DNA from: CAXSBR01 sp964236495
GTDB lineage: Bacteria > Actinomycetota > Actinomycetes > Mycobacteriales > Jatrophihabitantaceae
DNA: 64,000 bases
Reading direction: 5' to 3'
Assembly: GCA_964236495.1 (NCBI GenBank)
Contig: CAXSBR010000014.1
Coordinates: 1 to 64,000 of the forward strand
Part shown: positions 55,295 through 63,757 of the stretch, one piece after another
Layout: each line of letters opens with the position of its first letter
How positions within the stretch are numbered: position 1 is the stretch's first letter
Program-made: the position numbers and the translations under genes
The notes under the pieces: generated by a model
Told to the model about the DNA's origin: nothing
What the model saw: only the letters and a program-made list of their open reading frames with translations
The model's database searches: none

Positions 55295-55351
55295 TTGTGG
55301 ATATCCACGGGTCGTTGGGAGGGCGCATCAGCGGCCGGTCGATATCCACAA
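55295..55351. repeat. 57-bp palindromic element, copy B
   Basis: Same ends and same length as copy A and in the same orientation, 89 bases further on. The middle differs at ten positions. The pair lies in the non-coding region between the MarR gene and the tmk fusion. Confidence 0.85.
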
Positions 55352-55659
55352 CTCAGCCACGAACGCGGGGAACCGCTAGCTCTAGCGACGCGCACGGCGA
55401 TCTTCACTGGTCTAGCTGACCGAAACGACGGGTAGCGACAACCTCAGCAAGGGCGAAGAAAACCGCAGCAACGTCAGAGGCCGTCGATATCCTGAAATCA
55501 GCGCGACTCAACGCCGCGCCCGCCAGCGCCGGTCGAACCCAACCGCCGCGCGAGCAAGGAGTACCGATTTCCGCCGACACGAGCCGCCAGGCAGGCCCCG
55601 CCCCTGCCGAGTCGGCCGGCTCGTCCCGCAGCGCACCATCGAGCGGCGGCTCCGGTGCT
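55352..55659 (+). other. Region upstream of the tmk fusion
   Basis: About 310 bases. From 55420 the reading frame of the fusion gene is open with no stop, encoding Ala/Ser/Pro-rich sequence, but has no ATG or GTG before 55660. AGGAG at 55557-55561 lies just ahead of an in-frame ATT at 55567. The true start may therefore lie further upstream than annotated. No other gene seen. Confidence 0.4.
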
Positions 55660-57777
55660 ATGCCAGGTACGAGCGTGGACACCAGCTCTATGGCCGCGGT
55701 CCGCGAGGTGCTGCGCCGGCGCGGGTTCCGGCGAATCTGGTACGCCACCGCACTGTCCAGTCTGGGCGACTGGTTAGGCCTACTGGCCACCACAGCACTC
55801 GCGGCAAGCCTGGCCACCAGCTACCAGGGGCAGAACTATGCCCTCGGCCTGGTCCTGCTCGTCCGGCTGCTACCCAGCGTTCTGCTCGGACCCCTCGCCG
55901 GCGCCTTCGCCGACCGCTTCGATCGCCGCAGGACGATGGTGCTGTCGGACCTGCTGCGCTTCCTGCTGTTCGTCTCCATTCCGATCGCGATGACGTTGCA
56001 CCTCAGCAACCATCAGAAGCTGATGTGGCTCTATGTGGGCAGCTTCGCCGTCGAATGCGTCAGCCTGTTCTGGACCCCGGCCAAGGACGCGTCGGTGCCT
56101 AATCTGGTGCGCCGCGACCAGCTCGAGGCAGCCAACCAGCTCGGCCTGATCACGACCTACGGCCTGACGTCGGTCGGCGCGGCGATCCTGTTCGCCGGTC
56201 TCGACATCATCTCGCGCTACCTCAAGGGCGACCTGGCGACGCACTCGGACCAGGTCAGCCTGTCGCTGTACTTCAACGCCGCGACGTTTGTCATCGCCGC
56301 AGCGATTTGCGCGACGGTGCCTGAGCTCAGTCGGGGCGGACGGGCCGCACAGCAGCCCGCAGACCAGCCCGCAAACCAGCCCGGCCTGCTGGCGATGCTC
56401 GGTGAGGGCATGTCATTCCTGCGCACGAACCTGTTGCTGCGCGGAGTGATCATCGGAATTGTGGGCGCGTTCGCCGCCGGCGGCGGGGTCATCGGCGCTG
56501 GACATACCTACGTCACCAGTCTGGGTGCGGGCAACGCGTCTTATGGCGTGCTGTTCGGCGCGGTCTTCGTCGGTCTCGGCATCGGCATGGCGCTGGCGCC
56601 CAGGGTCGCCCGGGAGATGTCGCGACGGCGCGTGTTCGGCCTGTCCATCGTGCTGGCCGGCTTCTGCCTGGTACTCACCTCACTCGCGCCGCACGTGGTG
56701 CTGGCGATCGTTGCCGTCGTGGGCGTGGGGTTCGGCGGCGGCGTGGCCTTCCTAACCGGGCTGACGTTGTTGGGGTCCGAGATCGCCGACCAGATGCGCG
56801 GGCGCGTGTTCGCCTTCATCCAGTCGCTGGTGCGGGTGGTGCTCATCATGAGCCTGGCGGTGGTGCCCTTCGTCGTCGGCGGCATCGGCCAGCGCAGGAC
56901 GACTCTGTTCGGCGCAGGCGTCACAATTGACGGCACCCGCATCGTGTTACTCGTCGGTGGCCTGCTCGCGATGCTGGCCGGCGTCGCCGCGTACCGGGCG
57001 ATGGACGATCGCGGCTCGGTGTCGGTGTTGACCGACGTCGGGCGCGTCTTTCGCCGTCGCAAGCTAAGACCCACCAGCGGCGGCATCCTTATCGCCTTCG
57101 AAGGCGGCGAGGGCGTGGGCAAGTCGACGCAGATCGACGCCCTGACCGAGTACCTGCGCGGCGAAGGGCACCCGGTGCGGCGCACGTTCGAGCCCGGCGC
57201 GACATCGGCCGGTCAGCAGATCCGTCGTCTCGTACTCAACTCCTCTGACGTCCTCGACGCCCGGGCCGAGGCACTGCTGTTCGCTGCCGATCGGGCCGAT
57301 CACGTCGCGAAGGTGATCAAGCCGGCGTTGGAGACCGGGGAGATCGTGCTCACCGATCGGTTCGTGGACTCCTCGCTGGCGTACCAGGGGGCTGGACGCT
57401 CGCTGTCGGTCGACGAGGTGCGCGCTCTGTCGCGCTGGGCGATCGGAGATCTGGCGCCCGATCTCACCATCGTGTTGGATCTGCCGCCGGCCGTCGGTCT
57501 CGCGCGGGCCGGCGAACGCGGCACCGCCGACCGGCTGGAGTCGGAATCGCTGCAGTTCCACGACCGTGTGCGGGAAGCGTTCCTGTCCTATGCCGCAGCC
57601 GATCCGCACCGCTATGTCGTTCTCGATGCCAGTGCGGCGCCCGATGAGGTCGCCGCTGCGGTGGTGGCCGCGGTTGCCGTGCTGCTGGAGGGTCGCCCGC
57701 CGGATCCGGCTCAGGGCCACCACCGCGCTGCGATGCCCACGGCCGTCGACGACGGCAGCAACGGAGTGCCGGCGTGA
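55660..57777 (+). CDS. tmk: MFS-type membrane domain fused to thymidylate kinase
   Basis: 705 residues. The N-terminal ~450 residues form an MFS-like membrane domain with 10-12 segments (FRRIWYATALSSLGDWLGLLA; RLLPSVLLGPLAGAFADRFDRR, the MFS loop motif). The C-terminal ~220 residues are a complete dTMP kinase: P-loop FEGGEGVGKSTQIDAL (about 479-492), TFEPGAT, LTDRFVDSSLAYQGAGR and the LID-like RAGERGTADRLE. Such fusions are known in some actinobacteria; the transporter role is unknown. The start is ATG 55660 or 55690, or upstream. The stop overlaps holB. Confidence 0.9.
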   Translation: MPGTSVDTSSMAAVREVLRRRGFRRIWYATALSSLGDWLGLLATTALAASLATSYQGQNYALGLVLLVRLLPSVLLGPLAGAFADRFDRRRTMVLSDLLRFLLFVSIPIAMTLHLSNHQKLMWLYVGSFAVECVSLFWTPAKDASVPNLVRRDQLEAANQLGLITTYGLTSVGAAILFAGLDIISRYLKGDLATHSDQVSLSLYFNAATFVIAAAICATVPELSRGGRAAQQPADQPANQPGLLAMLGEGMSFLRTNLLLRGVIIGIVGAFAAGGGVIGAGHTYVTSLGAGNASYGVLFGAVFVGLGIGMALAPRVAREMSRRRVFGLSIVLAGFCLVLTSLAPHVVLAIVAVVGVGFGGGVAFLTGLTLLGSEIADQMRGRVFAFIQSLVRVVLIMSLAVVPFVVGGIGQRRTTLFGAGVTIDGTRIVLLVGGLLAMLAGVAAYRAMDDRGSVSVLTDVGRVFRRRKLRPTSGGILIAFEGGEGVGKSTQIDALTEYLRGEGHPVRRTFEPGATSAGQQIRRLVLNSSDVLDARAEALLFAADRADHVAKVIKPALETGEIVLTDRFVDSSLAYQGAGRSLSVDEVRALSRWAIGDLAPDLTIVLDLPPAVGLARAGERGTADRLESESLQFHDRVREAFLSYAAADPHRYVVLDASAAPDEVAAAVVAAVAVLLEGRPPDPAQGHHRAAMPTAVDDGSNGVPA

Positions 57778-58973
57778 GCGTCTGGGACGTACTTATCGGC
57801 CAGGGACAAGCCGTCACCGCGCTGCGGGAAGCGGCGCAGGCGGGACAAAATGTCGCCGCGGGCCGGCTGGCGGCGACCGGCGCACTCACCCATGCCTGGC
57901 TGTTCACCGGTCCGCCCGGCTCGGGGCGTTCGGTTGCCGCCCGCGCGCTTGCCGCCGCGTTGCAGTGCACCGAGCCGACCGCGGACGGCCCGGGCTGCGG
58001 CCGATGCCAGGGCTGTCACACCACGCTGGCCGGCACCCACCCCGACGTGCGCGCGATCAACCCCGAAGGTTTGTCGATCGGGGTGGAGCAGATGCGCGCG
58101 GTAGTCGGTGCGGCCGCGCGCCGACCGGTGCTCGGCTTCTGGCAGGTGATCATCATCGAGGACGCCGACCGGCTGACCGAGGGGGCGTCCAACGCGCTGC
58201 TCAAGGCCGTCGAAGAACCGCCGGACCGCACGCTGTTCCTGCTGTGCGCGCCGTCGACCCACCCCGACGACGTGTCGATGACCCTCCAGTCGCGCTGCCG
58301 TCGCCTGACCCTGCGCACGCCACCGGCCGAGGCGATCGAGGCCGTTCTACGCGCCGACGGCAACGACGACTACACCGCGCACTGGGTGGCGTTGGCCGCG
58401 CAGGGTCATGTCGGGCGCGCACGACGGTTGGCCCGAGACGGCGATGCCCGGGCTCGGCGAGCGGCGGTGCTGGCGATTCCGTCGTCGTTACATTCGATGG
58501 CTGAGTGCTTCCTGGCTGCCGACCAGCTGCTCACCGCCGCCAACGAGGAAAGTTCGGCCATGATCGCCGGCCGCGACGCCGGTGAGACTGACGCGCTCAA
58601 GATCGCGCTGGGCGCCGGGGGTACCGGCAAGGGAGCGATCGCGGTCGGGCGTGCAACGGCCGGCGCGGTCAAGGACCTGGAGAGGACGCAGAAGTCGCGC
58701 GCGACGCGCACTCGCCGCGACGTGTTGGATCGGGCGCTGGTCGACCTGGCCGGCTTCTACCGCGACGTGCTGCTGCGCCATGCCGGTGTCGGTGTCGATC
58801 CAGCCCATCCCGATGCCGCGGGCGCGGTGGCAGACGCTGCGAAGGTGCTGTCGCCGGTGCAGGCGCTGCATCGTCTCGACGCGGTGCTGGCCTGCCGCGA
58901 GGCGCTGGAACTCAACGTCAAACCGCAGATCGCCGTCGAGGCTCTGATGATGGCGCTGCGACTACCCCGCTGA
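57774..58973 (+). CDS. holB: DNA polymerase III delta' subunit
   Basis: Clamp-loader subunit. 399 residues from the GTG overlapping the tmk stop, the standard tmk-holB pair. It opens VWDVLIGQGQAVTALREAA. The P-loop reads GPPGSGRSVAA with Arg for Lys, as in delta' proteins that do not bind ATP. Zinc-type cysteines are in CGRCQGCHT; LLKAVEEPPDRTLFLL and LQSRCRRL are conserved. The C-terminal half contains actinobacterial additions (RTRRDVLDRALVDLAGFYRDVL). Confidence 0.92.
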   Translation: MSVWDVLIGQGQAVTALREAAQAGQNVAAGRLAATGALTHAWLFTGPPGSGRSVAARALAAALQCTEPTADGPGCGRCQGCHTTLAGTHPDVRAINPEGLSIGVEQMRAVVGAAARRPVLGFWQVIIIEDADRLTEGASNALLKAVEEPPDRTLFLLCAPSTHPDDVSMTLQSRCRRLTLRTPPAEAIEAVLRADGNDDYTAHWVALAAQGHVGRARRLARDGDARARRAAVLAIPSSLHSMAECFLAADQLLTAANEESSAMIAGRDAGETDALKIALGAGGTGKGAIAVGRATAGAVKDLERTQKSRATRTRRDVLDRALVDLAGFYRDVLLRHAGVGVDPAHPDAAGAVADAAKVLSPVQALHRLDAVLACREALELNVKPQIAVEALMMALRLPR

Positions 58974-59026
58974 GACGCTGCCCAGCTCGGAACGCGTCGC
59001 TCAGTGGGTGCTGCGAATGACGCGGT

Positions 59027-59917
59027 TCAGGCGCCGCCGAGGGAGACGATGGCGTCGGTGAGGAATCCGGCCAGCACGCCGATCAGCAGGCCGTAGGCAA
59101 CCAGGTCTGCGCGCTTGGCCCGGGCCGCGACGCCGAGCAGCTGCGCGATGACGTAGACGATCGAGCCGGCGGCCAACGTCAGGAACAGCACGCTCACCGG
59201 CTCGGAGGTGAATTGGTGCCCGACCGCAGTGCCGACGAACGTCGGCCCGCCGCCGATCAAGGCCATCGACAGCAGAAACCGCCAGCTGGGCCGGTTGTCC
59301 ACTGCGCCAGTGCTCGATACTGCGTCGGTGCCCGCTTCGGCCGCCAGCGGCGCGACGATGCCGAAGCCCTCGGTGGCGTTGTGCAACGCAAAGCCGATCA
59401 CCAGCACCGTCGCCAGTCCGATCTCGCCGCTGGCTGCCGACTGCCCGATCGCCAGTCCCTCTGCGAAGTTGTGCAGGCCGATCCCGACGGCAATCAGCAA
59501 CGCAAGGCGACGAGCGGGCGACCAGCTGGCCACCCCGGCGATGCGGGCGGGACGTTCTGCGACGGCCATCGCACCTGGCCCCCCGCGCCCGCGGTTCACC
59601 GAATTGCGGGCGATGTAGCGCTCGTAGGCCACCAGGCCGAGCAGCCCGACGGCAAGCCCGCCGGCGAACAGCGATCCGTAACCGAACGCCGAGCCGTATC
59701 CCGTCCCATGCTCGTGTATCGAGACGAGCGCTTTGTCGATGGGTTCCCATGCTGCGGACAGCACGTCCCAGAACAGAAACATCAGCACACCGACAGCCGT
59801 TGCGTTCAGCACTACGCGCAGTGCGGGCGCCGGTCGACGCATCCGTCCGATCGGCAGGCCGATCGCGATCGTGACGCCGGCGATGAAGCCGAGCACGAGG
59901 GTCGTCGATAGATTCAC
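59027..59917 (-). CDS. ZIP-family metal transporter
   Basis: Imports divalent metal (zinc, iron or manganese) across the membrane. 296 residues from GTG 59917. Eight membrane segments; the metal-site helices contain GIGLHNFAEGLAIG and GFALHNATEGFGIV, the ZIP signature His/Asn/Glu. A loop (ARNSVNRGRGGPGAM...) lies between segments 3 and 4, and an N-terminal His pair in SIHEHGTG. A DtxR/IdeR-like box lies 24 bases upstream of the start, suggesting iron or manganese control. Confidence 0.9.
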   Translation of the reverse strand: MNLSTTLVLGFIAGVTIAIGLPIGRMRRPAPALRVVLNATAVGVLMFLFWDVLSAAWEPIDKALVSIHEHGTGYGSAFGYGSLFAGGLAVGLLGLVAYERYIARNSVNRGRGGPGAMAVAERPARIAGVASWSPARRLALLIAVGIGLHNFAEGLAIGQSAASGEIGLATVLVIGFALHNATEGFGIVAPLAAEAGTDAVSSTGAVDNRPSWRFLLSMALIGGGPTFVGTAVGHQFTSEPVSVLFLTLAAGSIVYVIAQLLGVAARAKRADLVAYGLLIGVLAGFLTDAIVSLGGA

Positions 59918-59940
59918 TGTGACTCCCAGTCAGGTTGCAG

Positions 59941-59959
59941 TAAGGCGAGCCTAACCTAT
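59941..59959 (-). promoter_or_regulatory. DtxR/IdeR-type iron box before the ZIP gene
   Basis: On the gene's strand the site reads ATAGGTTAGGCTCGCCTTA. It matches the DtxR/IdeR consensus TTAGGTTAGGCTAACCTAA in 15 of 19 positions, with the core AGGTTAGGCT exact. Placement before the start codon suits repression when metal is plentiful. Confidence 0.75.
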
Positions 59960-60063
59960 GGAGCCATCGTTGACGATCCAGGGGTATCGGCCGGAACACA
60001 CATCTGCCTGCCTGAGTGCCGGACGGTTTCCAGAACTTGATCGACCAACGTAATCTGTCGGGC

Positions 60064-60891
60064 ATGGGCATGGTGTGTGCGGTGACGTTCACCAAGCACG
60101 GCCGGCTGTTCTACGCCGATCCCGGCAATGTTCCCGCCGCCGTCGGCGACGAGGTGCTGTATCCGACCGACGAGGGCGACGTCGTCGCGCAGGTGATGTG
60201 GGCCGGCGAGTGGGTCAGCGAGGACACCTCCGCTCTGCCACGGCTCACCGGACGGGCCGACGAGGCTGCGCGCGACACGGCCGCGGAGTCCCGACGTGCT
60301 CGGGCGCGGGCCCGCATCGCCGTCCGTCAGCTCATTGCCGAGCACGAGCTGCCCATGAAGGTGGTGGGCATCGACCACGTCGTCGGGGATCGAAAGACCA
60401 TCGTCTACTTCACCGCCGCCCACCGCGTGGACTTTCGCGCGCTGCTCCGCGACCTCGGCGCGACGCTGAACGTGCGGGTGGAGCTGCGTCAACTGTCGGC
60501 TCGCGACCAGGCCAAGCTCACCGGTGGCGTCGGGTCGTGCGGACGCGAACTGTGCTGCTCCACCTTCCTGGTCGACTTCGAGCCGGTGTCGGTGCGGATG
60601 GCGAAAGACCAAGATCTGCCCCTCAATCCGCTGCGCATCTCCGGCGCCTGCGGAAAGTTGATGTGCTGCCTGAAGTACGAACATCCGCTGTACCAGGACT
60701 TCGCCAAGCGGGCTCCGGCCGTCGGCGAGCAGGTGGAGTCGACGTCGTGCGGCACGGGCACCGTCGTCGGCCACAACGTTCCGAGCGAGTCGTTGGTGAT
60801 CAAGTTGACCGCTGACGGCCGTCGCACGACGTGCTCGTTGGCCAGCGTGTGCGGATCGCGGCAGGCCTACGAGTCGCGCAGCCCCGCCTGA
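60064..60891 (+). CDS. PSP1/RicT-family protein
   Basis: 275 residues from ATG 60064 (an upstream ATG at 60016 is possible). N-terminal CAVTFTKHGRLFYADPG, then the PSP1 domain with HRVDFRALLRDLGATLNVRVELRQL and the Cys-rich signature SCGRELCCSTF ... GACGKLMCCLKYEHPLY. In Bacillus the homologue RicT forms an FeS-containing complex that helps RNase Y processing; in actinobacteria its role is unclear. Ends at 60891, 91 bases before the tRNA gene. Confidence 0.9.
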   Translation: MGMVCAVTFTKHGRLFYADPGNVPAAVGDEVLYPTDEGDVVAQVMWAGEWVSEDTSALPRLTGRADEAARDTAAESRRARARARIAVRQLIAEHELPMKVVGIDHVVGDRKTIVYFTAAHRVDFRALLRDLGATLNVRVELRQLSARDQAKLTGGVGSCGRELCCSTFLVDFEPVSVRMAKDQDLPLNPLRISGACGKLMCCLKYEHPLYQDFAKRAPAVGEQVESTSCGTGTVVGHNVPSESLVIKLTADGRRTTCSLASVCGSRQAYESRSPA

Positions 60892-60947
60892 CCGACCTCG
60901 TTGCGGTGACCGCCGGCGAGCGGCGCGGACACGGCGGCCGGGCCCGC

Positions 60948-60953
60948 TAGACT
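60948..60953 (+). promoter_or_regulatory. Candidate -10 element for tRNA-Thr
   Basis: TAGACT lies 30 bases before the mature tRNA 5' end, in a GC-rich stretch after the PSP1 gene. The -35 region is not convincing. Confidence 0.35.
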
Positions 60954-60982
60954 CGCAATCCGTGTCCGGCGCGCCGGAGCAC

Positions 60983-61058
60983 GCCGCCTTAGCTCAGTCG
61001 GCAGAGCGTCTCACTCGTAATGAGAAGGTCTAGGGTTCGATTCCCTAAGGCGGCTCCA
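60983..61058 (+). tRNA. tRNA-Thr (anticodon CGT)
   Basis: 76 bases with encoded CCA. Acceptor stem GCCGCCT pairs with AGGCGGC; D arm has AGCTCAGTCGGCAGAGC; anticodon stem TCTCA/TGAGA encloses loop CTCGTAA, anticodon CGT reading ACG codons; T arm has GGTTCGATTC. It is complete. The 3' end is the integration target of the element that follows. Confidence 0.96.
61030..61058. other. Likely attachment site (attL) in the 3' part of tRNA-Thr
   Basis: Tyrosine integrases of this type commonly use the T arm and 3' end of a tRNA gene. The integrase gene ends 28 bases beyond the tRNA. A second copy of the tRNA 3' end is not found between 61059 and 64000, so attR must lie outside the window. Confidence 0.55.
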
Positions 61059-61085
61059 CCGGTGCCCCAGAAGTTAAGGGGCTTC

Positions 61086-62213
61086 CTACCGAGTTCCATT
61101 CTTGTCATTTCCTTCCTGTTCGTGACTATGGTCCCCAGATGGTCCCCCAACCCGGGCGGCGTTCTCCCACAGGTTGGTGTCGATCATGTGGCCGTAGAGA
61201 TCTACGGTCATCGTTGCAGACGCATGGCCCAGGATCCGCTGAACGACCTTCACGTCTGCTCCAGCACCGAGCCAGATCGACGCTGCAGTGTGACGCAGAT
61301 CGTGAACTCGCAGAGTTGGTTTCCCAATCGCAGTCTTGGCCTGGATCCAGGCCACCGAGCGCTTCCAATTCCCCTCCCGCAGTGGAGTGCCCGCCGAGGA
61401 GGGGAAGATCCACTCCGAAGTCGGCCGGGACGCAGCCCAATTGGCGATGATGGGCGCCACCTGGGACGTCAGCGGGACAGTGCGGGCTTGGTGGTTCTTA
61501 AGGGAGTCGATGTACAGATCTCCACGGCCGCCGCCGGCCAACGCAGCGCGCTGAACGCGCAAACCGGGCCCGGGAACGCTCACTCGATCACTGATCTTGA
61601 GCCCGGCCAGCTCACCCCATCGAAGGCCCGTGTAGGCCAAAACCACCACCACGTCACTCAGGGGTCCACGGCACGCCTGTGCTAGCGCCCAGACCTCGGC
61701 CTCGGTCAACGCCTGGCCTTCGCGGGTTGCCGATCCTCGAAGCGGTTTGACCTTCGAGGCTGGATTCTTCGCCACGCGGTCGTCGGCGATCGCGTGTTCG
61801 AAGATCGCTCTGAACGTCGACACGGCTCGGCGAGCGGTTGCTGCGGATAGGCCGCCGGCGACGAGTTGCGCTGCCCACTCAGCAATCTCCGCCGTCGTGA
61901 CAGAAGAGACCGGACGGCGGCCGAAGGCCGGCTCGATGTAGTTTTTCCACGCCAGGCGGTCAGTCTCACGAGTGCGGCGCTTGACCCCATCTCGAGTCAA
62001 CAACCACGCTTCTGCGATGACTTCGAGCTTCACCTTTCCGCGGCGTGGATCGAACCATTCGCCCAGGCGCAACCGCTGACCCTGTTGCTGTTCCCACGCG
62101 ACGGCGTCTGCGCGACGAACAAAGGTCCGCGACGTGAACTGGTGGCCCTGCAGCTTCACACGAGCCCGGTAGCGGATATTGCCGGAGGGATTGACCCGTC
62201 GTTGGACGCTCAC
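61086..62213 (-). CDS. Tyrosine-recombinase integrase
   Basis: 375 residues from GTG 62213, which overlaps the excisionase stop (GTGA). N-terminal arm-binding domain (RYRARVKLQGHQFTSRTFVRRADAV), then SAM-like core-binding domain (TETDRLAWKNYIEPAFG type). The catalytic residues are Arg in AYTGLRWGEL, Lys in SLKNHQARTVP, His-x-x-Arg in VHDLRHTAAS, His in ILGHAS and Tyr in TVDLYGHM. All are present, so it should be active in inserting and removing the element at tRNA-Thr. Confidence 0.93.
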   Translation of the reverse strand: MSVQRRVNPSGNIRYRARVKLQGHQFTSRTFVRRADAVAWEQQQGQRLRLGEWFDPRRGKVKLEVIAEAWLLTRDGVKRRTRETDRLAWKNYIEPAFGRRPVSSVTTAEIAEWAAQLVAGGLSAATARRAVSTFRAIFEHAIADDRVAKNPASKVKPLRGSATREGQALTEAEVWALAQACRGPLSDVVVVLAYTGLRWGELAGLKISDRVSVPGPGLRVQRAALAGGGRGDLYIDSLKNHQARTVPLTSQVAPIIANWAASRPTSEWIFPSSAGTPLREGNWKRSVAWIQAKTAIGKPTLRVHDLRHTAASIWLGAGADVKVVQRILGHASATMTVDLYGHMIDTNLWENAARVGGPSGDHSHEQEGNDKNGTR

Positions 62214-62386
62214 GCTGGCTCCCTCTGGGAGCGCAACCACTGCTCGAGATCGGCTTCATACCAGAACAGGCGCCGGCCGATCTTCGTCGCACCAACGAAA
62301 CGGCCCTCTTGGCGCAAGAATCGAAGAGTGCTAACGGAGATGTGGAGCCGTTCCGCCGCCTCGTCGATTGAAAGCAGCTTCTGCAT
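62210..62386 (-). CDS. xis: Excisionase-type helix-turn-helix protein (58 aa)
   Basis: Starts MQKLLSIDEAAERLHISVST and continues with LRFLRQEGRFVGATKIGRRL and FWYEADLEQWLRS, the MerR-like Xis fold. GAAGGAG lies 7 bases before the ATG. Its stop overlaps the integrase start, the usual xis-int arrangement. It directs excision and may regulate integrase. Confidence 0.85.
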   Translation of the reverse strand: MQKLLSIDEAAERLHISVSTLRFLRQEGRFVGATKIGRRLFWYEADLEQWLRSQREPA

Positions 62387-62501
62387 TTGAGTCTCCTTCG
62401 TGGCGAGTACCGCGCGACCGTGCCTAACTGTGCGACCCCGCCACGGACGGCATCACCACGTGGCGGGACGAGTTGGGACGTCCTTGGCGCGTACAGTCGT
62501 C

Positions 62502-62517
62502 CCCAGCAGCTGCTGGG
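62502..62517. promoter_or_regulatory. Perfect 16-bp palindrome before the XRE gene
   Basis: CCCAGCAGCTGCTGGG reads the same on both strands. It ends 15 bases before the ATG of the regulator, in the divergent space between xis and that gene, so it may be an operator for the regulator. Confidence 0.55.
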
Positions 62518-62532
62518 AGTCGAGGGGACGCG

Positions 62533-63279
62533 ATGGTCAACGTTCGACTACGGGACGCTTTGAATCGGAGTGGTTTGAGTACCACCATCCTCGCGAGCCG
62601 GCTGGGTGTTGATCCCAAAACAGTCGAGCGGTGGATATCGCATGGTCGAGCTCCGTACCCGCGACATCGTTCAGCGGTCGCAGCTGCGGTCAAAGAGTCA
62701 GAAAGCTGGCTTTGGCCGGAGGCTTCGTCCAGCAGGACTGGTGGGAGCGAGACGCAGTCGGAAGTCGTCGAGATCTTCGGGCAGCGCGCGACCGTGCCCG
62801 CCGATCGATGGTTGCAAATCTTCTCAGAAGCCAAGGCCTTCGTGGATCTCCTGGCGTATGCAGCGCTGTTCCTGCCGGAGCAGCAGCCTGCTGTCGTGAA
62901 CGTATTCAAGGAGCAAGCGGCGAGGGGAGTGCGAGTACGGCTATTGATGGGTGACCCGGACGGCGACGCCGTGCGGTCGCGGGGCGCTGAGGAAGGCATC
63001 GGGGACGCTGTCGCGATCAAAACGCGTAACGCGCTTGGTCTTCTCCAACGTGCCCTTGGCTCGACGCGTCAGGTTGAGATCCGGTTGCACGACACCACGT
63101 TGTACACATCGATCTATCGGGGAGATGACGTCATGATCGCAAACCAGCACGTGCACGGCCTACCGGCGGCGCAGGCTCCTGCGATGCAAATCCGGCGCCT
63201 GAGCCCCGCTGGCCTTTTCGACACTTACGCTGCAATGTACGACCGACTATGGGATGCGGCGAAGCCAGCAGGCAGGTAG
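62533..63279 (+). CDS. XRE-type regulator with DUF5919-like C-terminal domain
   Basis: 248 residues from ATG 62533 (GAGGGG upstream). The N-terminal helix-turn-helix is LNRSGLSTTILASRLGVDPKTVERWISHGRAP. A central Ser/Thr linker leads to a ~170-residue domain (WLQIFSEAKAFVDLLAYAALFLPE, GVRVRLLMGDPDGDAVRSRG, VEIRLHDTTLYTSIYRGDDVMIANQHVHG) with a phospholipase-D-like layout. This is the DUF5919 type, often next to a NUDIX gene, as here. The ligand is unknown. The domain name is from memory of the family. Confidence 0.72.
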   Translation: MVNVRLRDALNRSGLSTTILASRLGVDPKTVERWISHGRAPYPRHRSAVAAAVKESESWLWPEASSSRTGGSETQSEVVEIFGQRATVPADRWLQIFSEAKAFVDLLAYAALFLPEQQPAVVNVFKEQAARGVRVRLLMGDPDGDAVRSRGAEEGIGDAVAIKTRNALGLLQRALGSTRQVEIRLHDTTLYTSIYRGDDVMIANQHVHGLPAAQAPAMQIRRLSPAGLFDTYAAMYDRLWDAAKPAGR

Positions 63280-63286
63280 GAGCGCC

Positions 63287-63757
63287 ATGGTTCGACGTGA
63301 GTTCTACCGAGTTCCGGACGCTCCTACCGCCAACAGCATCGTTGTGGCCGCCGTCGCATTCGTGCAGGACGAAGGTGGACGAGTGCTCCTTGTGCAGCGC
63401 TCAGACAACGGGCTTTGGGCATTGCCGGGCGGCGCTCAGGACCCGGGGGAGTACATCGCCGAGACGGCCGAGCGTGAGACGTTCGAGGAGACTGGTTATC
63501 ACGTGAAGGTGACTGACTTCATAGGTGTCTACTCCGACCCGCGCCACGTCATCGCCTACAGCAACGGTGAGATCAGACAACAGTTCGCGTTGTCTTTTGC
63601 AGCAAGTCGAATAGGCGGCCACTTGGTGGAAAGTGACGAGACGCCGACTGTGCGGTGGGTAAAGCAAGTAGATCTTGACGATCTACCAATCCACCCTTCT
63701 ATCCGCCTCCGCATTGACCATGGAATCAACAGGCCGGCGCGACCTTACATCGGGTAA
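63287..63757 (+). CDS. NUDIX hydrolase
   Basis: 156 residues from ATG 63287, seven bases after the XRE gene, with GTAGGAG upstream. Complete Nudix box G-x5-E-x7-REUxEExGU: GGAQDPGEYIAETA followed by ERETFEETGY. Flanking strands are VVAAVAFVQDEGGRVLLVQRSDNGLWALPG and later FALSFAASR. Hydrolyses a nucleoside diphosphate linked to another group; the substrate is unknown. Probably one operon with the XRE gene. Confidence 0.9.
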   Translation: MVRREFYRVPDAPTANSIVVAAVAFVQDEGGRVLLVQRSDNGLWALPGGAQDPGEYIAETAERETFEETGYHVKVTDFIGVYSDPRHVIAYSNGEIRQQFALSFAASRIGGHLVESDETPTVRWVKQVDLDDLPIHPSIRLRIDHGINRPARPYIG

